Assembly (NCBI GenBank): GCA_020073445.1
Contig: JAIQFE010000024.1
Coordinates: 29,963-93,962, forward strand
Direction of reading: 5' to 3'
Length of the DNA: 64,000 nt
DNA from: Terriglobia bacterium
Lineage (GTDB): Bacteria > Acidobacteriota > Terriglobia > Bryobacterales > Bryobacteraceae
The translations under genes and the position numbers were made by a program. Positions 1-12,123 of the stretch are shown here, piece after piece (positions within the stretch are counted from its first letter, which is position 1; every line of letters starts with the position of its first letter). A model generated the notes under the pieces. It ran no database searches, was not told the DNA's origin, and was given only the letters and a program-made list of their open reading frames with translations.

Positions 1-291
1 AAGCTGCAGGTGAAGGTGAACCCGGCCACGGGCATTATCGAAGACGCGAAGTTCAAGACGTTCGGCTGCGGCAGCGCGATTGCCAGCTCGTCGCTCGCGA
101 CAGAGTGGCTGCGCGGGAAGACCGTGGACGAAGCCTTGGCGATCAAGAACACCGACATCGTCAATGAGCTGAGCCTGCCGCCGGTGAAGATTCACTGCTC
201 GGTGCTGGCCGAGGACGCGATCAAGGCGGCCATCGACGATTACAAGAAGAAATCGGAGAACGTGGAATCTCAGACCAAGGCGCACGCCTAG
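1..291 (+). CDS. iscU: IscU Fe-S cluster scaffold, 3' part only
   Basis: The frame is open from the first base, so the N-terminus lies upstream of the window. IscU is the scaffold on which IscS-derived sulfur and iron form [2Fe-2S] clusters. The visible part has two of the three cluster cysteines, one in FGCGSAIASSS and one in KIHCSVLAEDA. The first cysteine (usual context GAPxCGD) would be upstream. The peptide LPPVK just before the last cysteine is the classical HscA recognition motif, which fits hscB and hscA further down. The tail is longer and more charged than in proteobacterial IscU. It is the first visible gene of the isc operon; iscR and iscS are presumably upstream but cannot be seen. 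Confidence 0.95.
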   Translation, partial: KLQVKVNPATGIIEDAKFKTFGCGSAIASSSLATEWLRGKTVDEALAIKNTDIVNELSLPPVKIHCSVLAEDAIKAAIDDYKKKSENVESQTKAHA

Positions 292-306
292 GCTGGAGCC
301 GGTCGT

Positions 307-627
307 ATGGTCACGGTTACTCCCAAAGCGGTAGATAAGATTCGCGAGGCGTTCAAGCGCGAAAATGTTTCAGGCGGGTTGCGCCTGGGCGTGCGCGGCG
401 GCGGCTGCTCGGGTCTGAGCTATCTGTTTAAGTTCGATCCGAAGCCACGCCCGACGGACAGCGTGCTCCAGTTCGACGACGTCAGCGTCTACATCGATCC
501 CAAGAGCATGGTGTTCCTGGACGGGATGACGCTCGACTGGCAGGATTCGCTGATGCAATCGGGCTTCGTGTTCGAGAATCCACATGCCAAGAAGAGCTGT
601 GGCTGCGGGACCTCCTTTACGGCCTGA
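307..627 (+). CDS. iscA: IscA-type A-type Fe-S carrier
   Basis: 106 residues, the normal size for IscA/ErpA/SufA carriers, which pass assembled clusters to target proteins. The three conserved cysteines are present: C34 in GGGCSG and C98/C100 in the C-terminal SCGCG. The position between iscU and hscB points to the IscA subtype, although sequence alone does not separate it cleanly from ErpA. The start lies 15 bases after the iscU stop. The stop codon shares its last base with the hscB start (TGATG), suggesting translational coupling. Confidence 0.93.
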   Translation: MVTVTPKAVDKIREAFKRENVSGGLRLGVRGGGCSGLSYLFKFDPKPRPTDSVLQFDDVSVYIDPKSMVFLDGMTLDWQDSLMQSGFVFENPHAKKSCGCGTSFTA

Positions 628-1157
628 TGAAGTTCTATGAGGCTCTCGGCCTGGAGCCGAAGCTGGCGCTCGATTCCGAAGATCTCAAGAAGCGCTTCTA
701 CGATCGTAGCCGCCAATGGCATCCCGACCGTTTCAGCCGGGGCACTTCCGAAGAAAAACAGCGGTCCGAGGAAATGACCTCAACGCTCAACGACGCCTTT
801 CGAACCCTACGGGATCCGGTATCCAGGGCGGAATACTTCTTGAGCCAAAGCGGCCTGGAACTGCCGAAGGACGCTCCGCCGGAGTTGCTGGAGGAGATTT
901 TCGAACTGAATATGGCGCTGGAAGAGCTGCGCGGCGGTGATGAGTCGGCGCGCGAGCAGCTGGTATCGGCGCAGGAGCGGTTCACGAACATGTTGGGCGA
1001 AGCGGATACCAACCTGGCGGACTTGTTCGGGCGCTATGACGAGACCTTCGACACGGCCGTGCTGGATCAGGTTCGCGCGGTGCTGAATCGCCGCAAGTAC
1101 GTGTCGAACCTGCTGCGCGACGTCGAAAAGGAACTGAATGTCCACTCTGCAAATTGA
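627..1157 (+). CDS. hscB: HscB J-domain co-chaperone
   Basis: 176 residues, matching the usual HscB length. The N-terminal J domain has the essential HPD at residues 32-34 (WHPDRF). The C-terminal half is the helical domain that binds IscU (family knowledge). HscB brings loaded IscU to HscA and stimulates its ATPase. It overlaps hscA by 20 bases in another frame, so tight translational coupling is likely. No zinc-binding cysteines precede the J domain, unlike the eukaryotic forms. Confidence 0.93.
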   Translation: MKFYEALGLEPKLALDSEDLKKRFYDRSRQWHPDRFSRGTSEEKQRSEEMTSTLNDAFRTLRDPVSRAEYFLSQSGLELPKDAPPELLEEIFELNMALEELRGGDESAREQLVSAQERFTNMLGEADTNLADLFGRYDETFDTAVLDQVRAVLNRRKYVSNLLRDVEKELNVHSAN

Positions 1158-2976
1158 TTTCGGCCACGCCAAGCCGCGCATTGTCGGCATCGATCTAGGG
1201 ACCACCAACAGCCTGGTGGCGGTGATGGATCTGACGGGTCCGCGCATCCTTTCCGGGATCGTGCCCAGCGTGGTGTCGGTCACCGAATCGGGAGAAGTGA
1301 TCGCAGGTGCGGAAGCTCGGGAGATGTTGATCACGCATCCCGAGCGCACTGTGTATTCCGTCAAGCGGCTGATGGGTCGCGGCGTAAGCGATGTGCAGGA
1401 TGAGTTAAAGCTGTTTCCCTTCCCCATTGTGGCGGGAAGCGAATCGGTGCTTAAGCTCAGGTTGGGCGATAAGGTGATGACCCCGCCCGAAGTATCGGCG
1501 CACATCCTCCGCAAGCTGAAAGAGGACGCTGAAGACGTTCTGGGTGCGGATGTCACGCAGGCGGTGATCACGGTTCCGGCGTACTTCAACGACGCGCAGA
1601 GGCAAGCTACCAAGGATGCCGGCCGGATTGCGGGCCTCGAAGTTCTGAGACTCGTTAACGAGCCGACCGCGGCGGCGCTGGCCTACGGGCTCGACAAGCG
1701 CAAGGAAGGCCTGGTCGCAGTCTACGATTTCGGCGGCGGAACGTTCGATATATCGATTCTCAGATTGCATGACGGCATCTTCGAGGTGCTCGCGACCAAC
1801 GGCGACACACACTTGGGCGGCGACGATATCGATAACCTGCTGCTGAACATCGCGCTTGAGGATCTTCAGAGCGAGTGGGGCGAGGATTTGTCCGGAAACG
1901 CGGCATTAGTCCAGCTTCTGCGCCGGGCCGTGATCCAAGCCAAGGAAGCACTCTCCTTCGCGCCGTCGGCGACCATCGATCTCGAGTACGGCCCACGAAA
2001 GTACCAACGGGAGATCGATGTCCAGCTGTTCAATCGACTGATCGAGCCGATTGTGGAGCGCACGCTCGGTCCCTGCAGGAACTGCATCAAGGACGCCGGG
2101 ATTACGGTCGAGCAGATCAACGAAACGGTGATGGTCGGCGGGTCCACGCGGATACCCCTGGTTCGTTCTGCCGTGGAACGCCTGTTCCGCAAACGGCCGC
2201 ACACGGAGCTCAATCCCGACGAGGTCGTCGCGCTGGGAGCGGCCGTACAAGCGGGCATTCTGGGTGGCGAGGTGGAAGACAAGCTTCTACTCGATGTCAC
2301 GCCGCTGTCGCTGGGCATCGAGACCATGGGCGGCCTGATGTCAAAGCTGATCCATCGCAACTCGACCATCCCGGCTTCGGAGACCGAACTGTTCACCACC
2401 GCGGTCGACGGGCAGACCAACGTACTGATTCACGTCCTGCAAGGCGAACGCGAACTGGTGAAAGATTGCCGGAGCCTCGCCCGCTTCGATCTGAAGGACA
2501 TAGATCCGATGATCGCGGGCATGGCGCGCATCCAGGTGCGGTTCCTCATCGACGCCAACGGGATTCTTAACGTCACGGCGAAAGATCTGCGGACCGGCAA
2601 GGAACAGAGCATGGATGTGAAGCCGTCCTACGGCCTCACGGACGACCAGGTCGAGGCGATGATCCTCGAGTCCTACGACAAGGCTGAAGAGGACTTCAAG
2701 GAACGCCAGGTGCGCGAAGCTCGCGTGGAAGCCGACGCGATTCTGGGCGCTGTCGATAAGGCGAAAGAAGACGCGGCGTATCAGGCATTAGCGGAAGACG
2801 AACGAACGGCCATCGAACGATCCATCAACGAGCTGAAGCTCGCGTATCATAGCGACGATCACCTGCTGATCCGCGATCAGATCGAGAAGTTGAATCAGGC
2901 TACCATGGCATTGGCGGAAGCCATCATGAACGAGGCGGTAGGCAAGGCGCTCAAGGGAACGAACATTAATGCCTAA
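1138..2976 (+). CDS. hscA: HscA, Hsp70-family chaperone for Fe-S transfer
   Basis: 612 residues, close to proteobacterial HscA. The actin-like ATPase domain is clear: [11 protein letters not shown] at about residues 15-25, [24 protein letters not shown] and [11 protein letters not shown] substrate-binding domain follows from [12 protein letters not shown] to about residue 510, then a short lid. It lacks the long acidic tail of DnaK. Its place directly after hscB in an isc operon, together with LPPVK in IscU, identifies it as HscA rather than DnaK. The ATG at 1138 lies inside the end of hscB; the next gene, iscX, starts 8 bases before the hscA stop. Confidence 0.95.
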   Translation: MSTLQIDFGHAKPRIVGIDLGTTNSLVAVMDLTGPRILSGIVPSVVSVTESGEVIAGAEAREMLITHPERTVYSVKRLMGRGVSDVQDELKLFPFPIVAGSESVLKLRLGDKVMTPPEVSAHILRKLKEDAEDVLGADVTQAVITVPAYFNDAQRQATKDAGRIAGLEVLRLVNEPTAAALAYGLDKRKEGLVAVYDFGGGTFDISILRLHDGIFEVLATNGDTHLGGDDIDNLLLNIALEDLQSEWGEDLSGNAALVQLLRRAVIQAKEALSFAPSATIDLEYGPRKYQREIDVQLFNRLIEPIVERTLGPCRNCIKDAGITVEQINETVMVGGSTRIPLVRSAVERLFRKRPHTELNPDEVVALGAAVQAGILGGEVEDKLLLDVTPLSLGIETMGGLMSKLIHRNSTIPASETELFTTAVDGQTNVLIHVLQGERELVKDCRSLARFDLKDIDPMIAGMARIQVRFLIDANGILNVTAKDLRTGKEQSMDVKPSYGLTDDQVEAMILESYDKAEEDFKERQVREARVEADAILGAVDKAKEDAAYQALAEDERTAIERSINELKLAYHSDDHLLIRDQIEKLNQATMALAEAIMNEAVGKALKGTNINA

Positions 2977-3181
2977 GCTGACCTGGCAGAACCTGGATGA
3001 CATCGCGCTGTCACTGTACGAAAAGTTTCCCGATACCGACCCCACGAATATTCGCTACACCGACCTGCACAAGTGGATCACCGAGCTCGAGGACTTCGAC
3101 GACGATCCGCTAAAATCGAACGAGGCCAAGCTCGAACGGATCCAGATGGCATGGCTCGAAGAATACCAAGACAATCAATAG
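2969..3181 (+). CDS. iscX: IscX/YfhJ Fe-S assembly modulator
   Basis: A small acidic protein of 70 residues, just above the usual 66 or so. The family pattern is plain: TWQNLDDIA at the start, [15 protein letters not shown], a DFDDDP turn, and a [11 protein letters not shown] ending. IscX binds IscS and iron and modulates the rate of cluster assembly. It is the last gene of the isc cluster. Its start overlaps the hscA stop and its end overlaps the following peptidase gene by about 31 bases. Confidence 0.93.
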   Translation: MPKLTWQNLDDIALSLYEKFPDTDPTNIRYTDLHKWITELEDFDDDPLKSNEAKLERIQMAWLEEYQDNQ

Positions 3182-4629
3182 CGGCTCTCGCGGCAGCCCT
3201 ACTGCTCGCGCTGCTGGCTACGGGTGCGGATCAGCCTCTCGCGCCCGAGCAGCGAACGGTAATCAACCACATCTCGGCGGATTCCCTGCGCGGGAATCTT
3301 TCCTTCCTGGCGTCGGATCTGCTCGAAGGACGTGCGACTCCTTCGCGCGGCTTGGATCTGGCCGCTGAGTACGTAGCGGCTCAGTTTCGACGCGCAGGAC
3401 TCGAACCTGCGGGCTCTGAAACATCGGGCAACGACGGATACTTTCAAACCGCGACGGTAATCGTGCGTGAACCGAATCGCGACGGTTTCGCGATGAGTGT
3501 TATGGCCGGCGGCCGCGCGATGACCATCGCCGCGGACGAAACCTACATCCTTCCCAGCTCGCCTTTGCGGTTGGACGACGCCGGACTCGTAATCGCCGAC
3601 GGATCGCAGCCCTTGACTGCCGAGGCCGTGAATGGAAAACCTGTGCTGGTAATCGCTGGACAAGGCGGCCAGCGCGTGCGATTTCCGCAAGGCGCGCGGC
3701 CTGCTCTAGTGCTTACGGTGACTACTGCCCTTCCCGCCGGACCGCAAGTGACGAATCCGGATGCACAGCCCCAAGCCATCACAACAGGCGCGATCGCCAA
3801 GCCGGCGCTGGCCGACTTTGTGCGTGGCGCGGCGGATGCGCGAATCACTATACGAGCCAACGCGGCATCCGAGAAGCCTGCGAAAGTCCGCAATGTCGCG
3901 GCCATCCTGCGTGGATCCGATCCCCAGTTGCGCGACACCTACGTGATCCTCAGCTCGCATTACGATCATCTCGGCATGGCGGCCCCTGGAAACACGACGG
4001 GCGATGACCGCATCTACAACGGCGCCAATGACGACGGCAGCGGCAGCTCCAGCGTGATGGAAGTGGCCGGCGCCCTCGCGGCGCTTCCGGTGCATCCCAA
4101 GCGGAGTGTCCTGTTCATCCTGTTCTTCGGCGAAGAGCGCGGTTTATGGGGCTCGCACTTTTACGCCGCTCATCCTCTGGTGCCGCCCGCGCAGACCATC
4201 GCCCAATTGAACCTGGAACAGGTGGGCCGCACCGACGCTTCCGACGGTCCGCAAATCAGGACTGCGTCGATCACCGGTTACGATTTCTCGGATGTGCCCG
4301 GCATTCTTGCCGATGCCGCGCAAGCCGCCGGCGTCATGGTCTATAAGAATCCTCAGAACAGCGACGCGTATTTCGGCCGCAGCGACAACCAGTCGCTGGC
4401 GGATCTCGGTATTCCAGCACACACGCTGTGCGTCGCCTACGACTTCCCCGACTATCACAAGGTCAGCGATACCTGGGACAAGATCGACTACGACAACATG
4501 GCGGCGGTCGATCGCGCGGTTGCGTTGGGGATGCTGCGGCTCGCTTCCGATGAAGCTCCGCCCAAGTGGAACGAGCAGTACGCACCCGCACGCCGCTACG
4601 CCGAAGCAGCCCGCCGGCTGCACCCGTAG
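3151..4629 (+). CDS. Secreted M28-family zinc aminopeptidase
   Basis: 492 residues from the chosen ATG at 3151. That start gives a classical signal peptide ([20 protein letters not shown], then LLATGA), whereas the longer open frame upstream begins with an arginine-rich stretch that looks non-coding. The M28 dinuclear zinc ligands can be placed at H270 (SSHYDHLG), D294 (GANDDGSG), E329 after catalytic E328 (FFGEER), D362 (GRTDASD) and H436 (DYHKVSD). A protease-associated-like region lies between about residues 120 and 230. It probably cleaves peptides or amino acids outside the cytoplasm. The substrate cannot be told. The start sits within iscX in another frame, so it may be co-transcribed with the isc genes without sharing their function. 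Confidence 0.88.
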   Translation: MARRIPRQSIAALAAALLLALLATGADQPLAPEQRTVINHISADSLRGNLSFLASDLLEGRATPSRGLDLAAEYVAAQFRRAGLEPAGSETSGNDGYFQTATVIVREPNRDGFAMSVMAGGRAMTIAADETYILPSSPLRLDDAGLVIADGSQPLTAEAVNGKPVLVIAGQGGQRVRFPQGARPALVLTVTTALPAGPQVTNPDAQPQAITTGAIAKPALADFVRGAADARITIRANAASEKPAKVRNVAAILRGSDPQLRDTYVILSSHYDHLGMAAPGNTTGDDRIYNGANDDGSGSSSVMEVAGALAALPVHPKRSVLFILFFGEERGLWGSHFYAAHPLVPPAQTIAQLNLEQVGRTDASDGPQIRTASITGYDFSDVPGILADAAQAAGVMVYKNPQNSDAYFGRSDNQSLADLGIPAHTLCVAYDFPDYHKVSDTWDKIDYDNMAAVDRAVALGMLRLASDEAPPKWNEQYAPARRYAEAARRLHP

Positions 4630-4632
4630 GCT

Positions 4633-4660
4633 TTGGCGCGTAACCTTTCCTTACTACAAT
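4633..4660 (+). promoter_or_regulatory. Possible promoter of the TPR pseudogene
   Basis: TTGGCG at 4633-4638 and TACAAT at 4655-4660 are 16 bases apart, just after the M28 stop codon and in front of the first remnant of the TPR reading frame. This is a consensus match only. Confidence 0.35.
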
Positions 4661-4669
4661 CTGAATAAA

Positions 4670-5390
4670 ATAGCGTCACGCGTCTCGATCCTTATCCTCT
4701 CCGCCGTCGGGCTTGTCGGGCAGATCCCCGATCGGTGGCCCTTCGTCGCTCACAGGAGCCACCACGGAATTGGCAGGCAGCGGCGCTGAACAATTTGGGC
4801 AGCGTCATGTCCGCCCAGGGCCGCTGGAAAGAAGCGGAGGAGCGGATCCGGGAGGCGATTTCGATCTGGGAGCGCCTCGCAGGGCCCGACGACCCTAGCG
4901 TGGCAGCGGGACTCCTGAATCTGGGTGTTCTATTAGAAGCAAGCAGTATGACGAAGCGACTCCTGTTATCGCCAGCGCCCGAAGGATCGACGAGAAAGCG
5001 CTTCCCGCGAATCATCCCCGTATCGCCATGGACCTGAACGCAGCCGGAGTTCTCGCGACCGCTCGGAAGAACTACCGGGAAGCCGAGGAACTACTAGTCC
5101 GATCAGCGGCAATTTTGGAAGGGTCGCAATCGCCGCAACATGCGGAATCGGGCAAGTGCTGCTGAATCTGGCGGAAGCGTATCGGTTGCAGAAGAAGATG
5201 GATCTGGCTCGCGATACGTACCGGCGCGGGCTAGCCGCGGTTACGTCCGCCTGGAGTCCGAACGACGTGCGGCTTCCCCAATGGATGGAGAAGCTCGCAC
5301 CCGTACTCCGCGCGCAGGAAGATTACGCCCGGCGCGGAGGACCTCGAAATACGAGCGACTCGCATCCGCGTCCTCCAGGGCATCCGTTAG
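4670..5390 (+). pseudogene. Decayed TPR-repeat (kinesin-light-chain-like) protein gene
   Basis: A single TPR protein can be read only by changing frame. After a hydrophobic signal-like stretch (SRVSILILSAVGLVGQ, from about 4676) the frame shifts near 4735 into ALNNLGSVMSAQGRWKEAEE. A one-base loss near 4940 leads to KQYDEATPVIASARR and NYREAEELLVRSAAI. Another one-base loss near 5155 leads to VLLNLAEAYRLQKKMDLA. A one-base gain near 5331 restores AEDLEIRATRIRVLQGIR, with a stop at 5388-5390. Each piece matches TPR units. A possible old promoter is TTGGCG (4633-4638), 16 bases, TACAAT (4655-4660). The intact neighbours argue for real decay, but assembly errors cannot be excluded. Confidence 0.75.
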
Positions 5391-5396
5391 AAACTC

Positions 5397-8132
<2,736 letters not shown>

Positions 8133-8155
8133 ATTATTTCTGGTCTCCTAGATTT

Positions 8156-8227
8156 GCGCGGCACAACGGAACGCGGGGGCAGCAATTGCTCATACTCATT
8201 TGGATGCCCCCGCGTCCTGTGCCGCGC
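8156..8227. promoter_or_regulatory. Long inverted repeat at the glyS-ppdK junction
   Basis: The left arm (8156-8181) and right arm (8205-8227) pair over 10 bp (GCGCGGCACA) and 11 bp (ACGCGGGGGCA), separated by an asymmetric bulge of 5 against 2 bases, with a loop of 23 bases. In the glyS-ppdK transcript the first arm encodes the last codons of glyS, the loop holds the glyS stop codon, and the second arm ends about 24 bases before the ppdK ATG. There is no U-rich tail (AAATCTAGGAG follows), so it is not a canonical terminator. A role in mRNA processing, attenuation or stability is inference. Confidence 0.75.
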
Positions 8228-10151
8228 CTGAGGTTACGATCTCCGAGAAGTCGGCGATCGTGGAAAAGTGCATATTAATTCGGTACAGAAGCTCCAAACG
8301 GCGCGCCCGGACAATGGGTGACTCGTCCATCACCATGACCTTGTCGAAGAAGCGGTCCACACTTGGACGGGTGCTCGCGGTAGCGGCCAGCGTTGTCCGG
8401 TACTCACGTGAGTCCGTTGCGACCTTCACCACTCGCTCCAACTCCCTGTAGAGTTCTTTCTCGGCGTCCTGCTCGAAATCCTCTTCGAGGATGCGTTCGC
8501 CGCCCGTATATCCCGACTGTTTGAGGATGTTGCGGATGCGCTTGAAGCTCGCGGCCAGGGGCTCGAAGTTCTCGGTCGGGCGAACCTCAGCAAGCGCGGT
8601 CAATCGCGCCTCGACATCGGCGAGCGTCCAGCAGCCAGCCGCTAACACGGCATTCACCTCGTCATACTTGAAGCCGCGGACCTCACGGAAGTAATACTTC
8701 ACGCGATCCATCATGAACTCAACCAATTCGCCTTGAGCGAGCTGGCTGAGCTGGTAATCGAGCTTTGCTTCCACCAGGATCTTGACGACTCCTTGTGCCG
8801 CACGCCGCAGTGCGAAAGGATCTTTGGAACCGCTCGGAATCAGACCGACGGCGAAGCAGCCGCGCAGCGTGTCGAGCTTATCCGCCAGCGCAAGGATTTG
8901 CCCCTCACGCGTCGAAGGAATCGAATCGTCCATGCTGAGCGGCTCGTAATGTTCGTAGATCGCACGAGAAACCGCCTCCGGCTCGCCCTGCGCTGTCGCG
9001 TACAGCCCGCCGACGACACCTTGCAGATCGGTGAACTCCTTCACCATCTCCGTCGTCAGGTCGCATTTGCAGAGGAGTGCCGCGCGCTGAGCATTTGCAT
9101 CGCCGCCGAGTTCCTTGACCAGCGCGACCACGCGATCGGTCTTCTCTTTATACGATCCGAGCTTGGCCTGGAAGGTGACCTTCGCCAGATCGTCCACTCG
9201 ATCCGCGAGTTTCCTCGCTTGATCCACGTTCCAGAAAAACCGCGCGTCGTTGAAGCGAGCCTTGAGGACGCGTTCGTTGCCGTGCTTGACCAGACCCTCG
9301 GGATCGCCCGCAGTGTTCATCACCGCGACAAAGTTCGGCTCCAGCATGCCGGGCGGGTTTTCGACCGAGAAGTACTTCTGGTGATGCCGCATCACGGTAG
9401 TGAGCACTTCGGCGGGAAGCGCCAGATAAGCCGGATCGAAATCGCCCCTGATCGCCGTGGGGAATTCGGTGATGTAGGTCAGCGTCTCGACCAGATCGCC
9501 GTCGAGTTTCGCGCCCAGGTCCGCGCATTCTTTCTCGATCTTGTGACGCCGCTCGTGCGCGGCCAGAATTACGAAATTCTTCCGCAGCTCGCTTTCGTAT
9601 GTGGCGATGGTCACCGGAATCGAGCTTGCACCCAGGATCCGATGCCCGCGCGTCACATTGCCGGATCGCACGCCGCCGATTTCGATCGGAATCACTTGAT
9701 CGCCCAGCAACGCCACCAGCCATCGGATCGGCCGGATGAAACGCGGTCCGCTGCGATCAGTCCAATACATCGTCTTGGGCCATTGGATACCCAGGATTGC
9801 TGCGTGGAGCGATTCGGCAAGAATATCGATAGCGGCGCGGCCGGAGACCTTCTTGACCAGTTCGTAGTAGTTGCCTGCCTTGCGCAGCGCCGACGCGTCC
9901 GCGCCCTGCTTCTTCGCGAAACCCTCGGCAGCTTTATCGCCAGCCGTGATCGGCGGACCTTTGACCACCTGCTCTGAATCCGGCGTCCGATCCGGCAACC
10001 CTTGCGCGCGCACCACCAGCCTGCGAGGCGTCGCATCCACACTCGGCGTCACGCCCAAGAGATCCATCTTGGCTAACTGCGCCGAAGCCCCAGGGATCAT
10101 CCAATGCGGGATCTCTTCGGTGCCAATCTCCAAAAGGAAATCGAGGCTCAC
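8196..10151 (-). CDS. glyS: Glycyl-tRNA synthetase beta subunit
   Basis: 651 residues, slightly shorter than the 690 or so of E. coli. The start [10 protein letters not shown] is the family signature of the beta subunit of the bacterial heterotetrameric enzyme, and the C-terminal part resembles the DALR anticodon-binding region. The protein joins the alpha subunit to charge tRNA-Gly. Its start overlaps the end of glyQ by 4 bases, indicating coupled translation. Its last codons and stop lie within the long hairpin at 8156-8227. Confidence 0.96.
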   Translation of the reverse strand: MSLDFLLEIGTEEIPHWMIPGASAQLAKMDLLGVTPSVDATPRRLVVRAQGLPDRTPDSEQVVKGPPITAGDKAAEGFAKKQGADASALRKAGNYYELVKKVSGRAAIDILAESLHAAILGIQWPKTMYWTDRSGPRFIRPIRWLVALLGDQVIPIEIGGVRSGNVTRGHRILGASSIPVTIATYESELRKNFVILAAHERRHKIEKECADLGAKLDGDLVETLTYITEFPTAIRGDFDPAYLALPAEVLTTVMRHHQKYFSVENPPGMLEPNFVAVMNTAGDPEGLVKHGNERVLKARFNDARFFWNVDQARKLADRVDDLAKVTFQAKLGSYKEKTDRVVALVKELGGDANAQRAALLCKCDLTTEMVKEFTDLQGVVGGLYATAQGEPEAVSRAIYEHYEPLSMDDSIPSTREGQILALADKLDTLRGCFAVGLIPSGSKDPFALRRAAQGVVKILVEAKLDYQLSQLAQGELVEFMMDRVKYYFREVRGFKYDEVNAVLAAGCWTLADVEARLTALAEVRPTENFEPLAASFKRIRNILKQSGYTGGERILEEDFEQDAEKELYRELERVVKVATDSREYRTTLAATASTRPSVDRFFDKVMVMDESPIVRARRLELLYRINMHFSTIADFSEIVTSGAAQDAGASK

Positions 10152-11035
10152 GCGGCGGCCCCCTCACTCTGTTGAGCGGCCCAGATCTTGGCCGTCCCGA
10201 CCGCCAGATCACGCACGCGCTTGATCACGCCGACACGCTCCGTCACTGAAATCGCCCCACGCGCGTCGAGCAAGTTAAACAGGTGCGAGCATTTCAGCAC
10301 TTGGTCGTAGGCCGCGAGCACCGGATACCTATGCTTCTCGGGGTATTTCTCGTATCCCGCCAGGAGTTCTTTGCATTCAGCCTCGTGTTCGGCAAGAAGG
10401 CGCCAGAGGCGCTCCACGTTGGCGGTCTCGAAATTGTAGACCGAGAATTGGATCTCGTCCGCCATGCGAACTTCCGAATACTTGACCCCGGGCGCCCATT
10501 CGATGTCAAAGACGCTCTCGACGTTCTGCAGGAATGCACACAGGCGCTCCAGGCCATAGGTCAGCTCCGCTGGCGCAAGATCCAGGTCGATACCGCCGCA
10601 TTGCTGGAAATAAGTGAACTGCGTGATCTCCAGGCCGTCGAGCATCACCTGCCAGCCGATGCCCCACGCCCCCAGCGTCGGCGATTCCCAGTTGTCTTCC
10701 TCGAACTTGATGTCGTGCTTGGAAAGATCGATTCCGATGGCTTTGAGGCTGCCCAGGTACTGATCGATCACGTCATCGGGCGTCGGCTTCAGGATCACCT
10801 GAAGCTGCTGGTGCTTGTACAGCCGATTGGGATTCTCGCCATATCGCCCGTCGGCGGGACGGCGGCTGGGCTGCACGTATGCTACCCGATACGGCTTCGG
10901 CCCGAGCACACGTAAGAACGTTTCGGGGCACATGGTGCCCGCGCCAACCTCGACGTCGTATGGCTCCTGAAGAATAGCGCCGCGCTCGGCCCAGTAGTGC
11001 TTCAGTTTAAGAACGGTGTCCTGAAAAGTATCCAT
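10148..11035 (-). CDS. glyQ: Glycyl-tRNA synthetase alpha subunit
   Basis: 295 residues, normal for GlyQ. It begins with the family pattern [17 protein letters not shown] and contains [10 protein letters not shown], the class II motif region [19 protein letters not shown], and [20 protein letters not shown]. This subunit carries the aminoacylation site; the alpha2beta2 enzyme forms with GlyS, which overlaps it by 4 bases. It starts 3 bases after the recO stop. Confidence 0.97.
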   Translation of the reverse strand: MDTFQDTVLKLKHYWAERGAILQEPYDVEVGAGTMCPETFLRVLGPKPYRVAYVQPSRRPADGRYGENPNRLYKHQQLQVILKPTPDDVIDQYLGSLKAIGIDLSKHDIKFEEDNWESPTLGAWGIGWQVMLDGLEITQFTYFQQCGGIDLDLAPAELTYGLERLCAFLQNVESVFDIEWAPGVKYSEVRMADEIQFSVYNFETANVERLWRLLAEHEAECKELLAGYEKYPEKHRYPVLAAYDQVLKCSHLFNLLDARGAISVTERVGVIKRVRDLAVGTAKIWAAQQSEGAAA

Positions 11036-11038
11036 GAC

Positions 11039-11677
11039 TTATAGAGCTTCAAGCAGCGGGACCGTGAGAAACTTGCGCTCGACATGCTGTTCCATGGAGC
11101 GAATCAGCGTGCGGCGAAGTCCCTGCAGCGTGGATTTGGTCCAATCCCGCGGTGTAAGATCGGCCAGCTTCTTGACGAACATTTCTTCGACGATCTCGAC
11201 GGTCTCCTCCTTGCTCACGCGCAACTCGGGCAACACGCCGGTCAGGCGAACTGCCCACAGCGTGAAGTAATCCACCGCCGGCCACATGCTTCCGCCGGAC
11301 CGCAGAACCTCCAGCGTGCTGTTGAGCAGCCGGAAGAACTTCTCGTTGGGCTCGTGCGGCGGCATCAGTTGGTCGGTCACCTCCGTAAAATAGTCCAGCG
11401 CCAAGGAACACCCGTAATCCGACTGCAACGCGAACTGCGAATCGATCAACTCACAGCCCGATAGGTTCGCCAGCTCGGAATTTTCGCGCAGGAAGTAGGC
11501 CATCCGGACGTGGGAAAGCCGTTCCAGACCCGATCCAAAGGCGCTTTTCGGACGCTTGGCTCGCCGCGCGATACCCCGCAGCTTGCCCTGATCGCGGGTA
11601 AAAAAACTCACGATGAGATCCGCTTCCCGGTAGGGGTAAGTGCGCAGGACGAACGTCTCGCTGACCTGCGCGGGCAT
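11039..11677 (-). CDS. recO: DNA repair protein RecO
   Basis: 212 residues, at the short end of the family. The N-terminal OB-fold is recognisable (FVLRTYPYREADLIVSFFTRDQG, then KLRGIARRAKRPKS), followed by a helical domain with SLALDYFTEVTDQLMP. RecO loads RecA on SSB-coated DNA together with RecR and anneals single strands. The four-cysteine zinc site found in many longer RecO proteins is absent, as in E. coli RecO. It is followed closely by glyQ, and preceded 39 bases upstream by the CusF-like gene. Confidence 0.9.
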   Translation of the reverse strand: MPAQVSETFVLRTYPYREADLIVSFFTRDQGKLRGIARRAKRPKSAFGSGLERLSHVRMAYFLRENSELANLSGCELIDSQFALQSDYGCSLALDYFTEVTDQLMPPHEPNEKFFRLLNSTLEVLRSGGSMWPAVDYFTLWAVRLTGVLPELRVSKEETVEIVEEMFVKKLADLTPRDWTKSTLQGLRRTLIRSMEQHVERKFLTVPLLEAL

Positions 11678-11716
11678 AGTCTGGGCGCAATACTTAAGGG
11701 TATCACGGCCAGTCGT

Positions 11717-12073
11717 TTATTTTGACGCCGGAGCTGGAGATTGCGCAGGCGCTGTGTCCTCCTGAATCCCGCCGACCCAGTAGCTATTGCCTTGCACATA
11801 GACCGTCGCGCTGATCTTTTCTCCGGCGCGAAGCTTGTCGAACTCGGCCTTGTCCTTGACCGGATACTCCATGGTCATGGCTTCCATCCAGTCGCCGATC
11901 TTCCCGGCCTTGATGGCAGCGATCTTGCCGTCAGCATCCAGGCGAAGCACCTCGCCGTGCATCGCGTATTGCTTTACGGGCTCGTCCTTGGCTTCTTCTT
12001 TGACCGCGCTGGGATTTGTTTGCCGGCAACCGGCCAGAAGGAGAAGAAACGTGATCGCGACGCAGGTACGCAT
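11717..12073 (-). CDS. Lipoprotein with CusF-like copper-binding domain
   Basis: 118 residues. A lipoprotein signal peptide ends in LLLLAGC (C16). The rest matches the CusF/Sco-associated fold: HGEVLRLDADGKIAAIK, then DWMEAMTMEYPVKD, where W and the two methionines of MTM are the known metal-contacting residues of the family, followed by GEKISATVYV. The histidine that completes the copper site in E. coli CusF is not at the expected place, so metal affinity is uncertain. It probably sits on the periplasmic face. It stands upstream of recO in the same direction, about 23 kb from the RND metal pumps. Confidence 0.8.
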   Translation of the reverse strand: MRTCVAITFLLLLAGCRQTNPSAVKEEAKDEPVKQYAMHGEVLRLDADGKIAAIKAGKIGDWMEAMTMEYPVKDKAEFDKLRAGEKISATVYVQGNSYWVGGIQEDTAPAQSPAPASK

Positions 12074-12123
12074 ACCCTGAGCTTACAAAAAAAGGGGTGG
12101 AGCGGGCGTTAGAGATTACGAGG

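Noticed and set aside
3395..3415. GGACTCGAACCTGCGGG, which resembles the T-arm of a tRNA read in reverse
   Set aside because: It lies in the middle of the M28 peptidase coding sequence, and no acceptor, D-arm or anticodon arm can be drawn around it.
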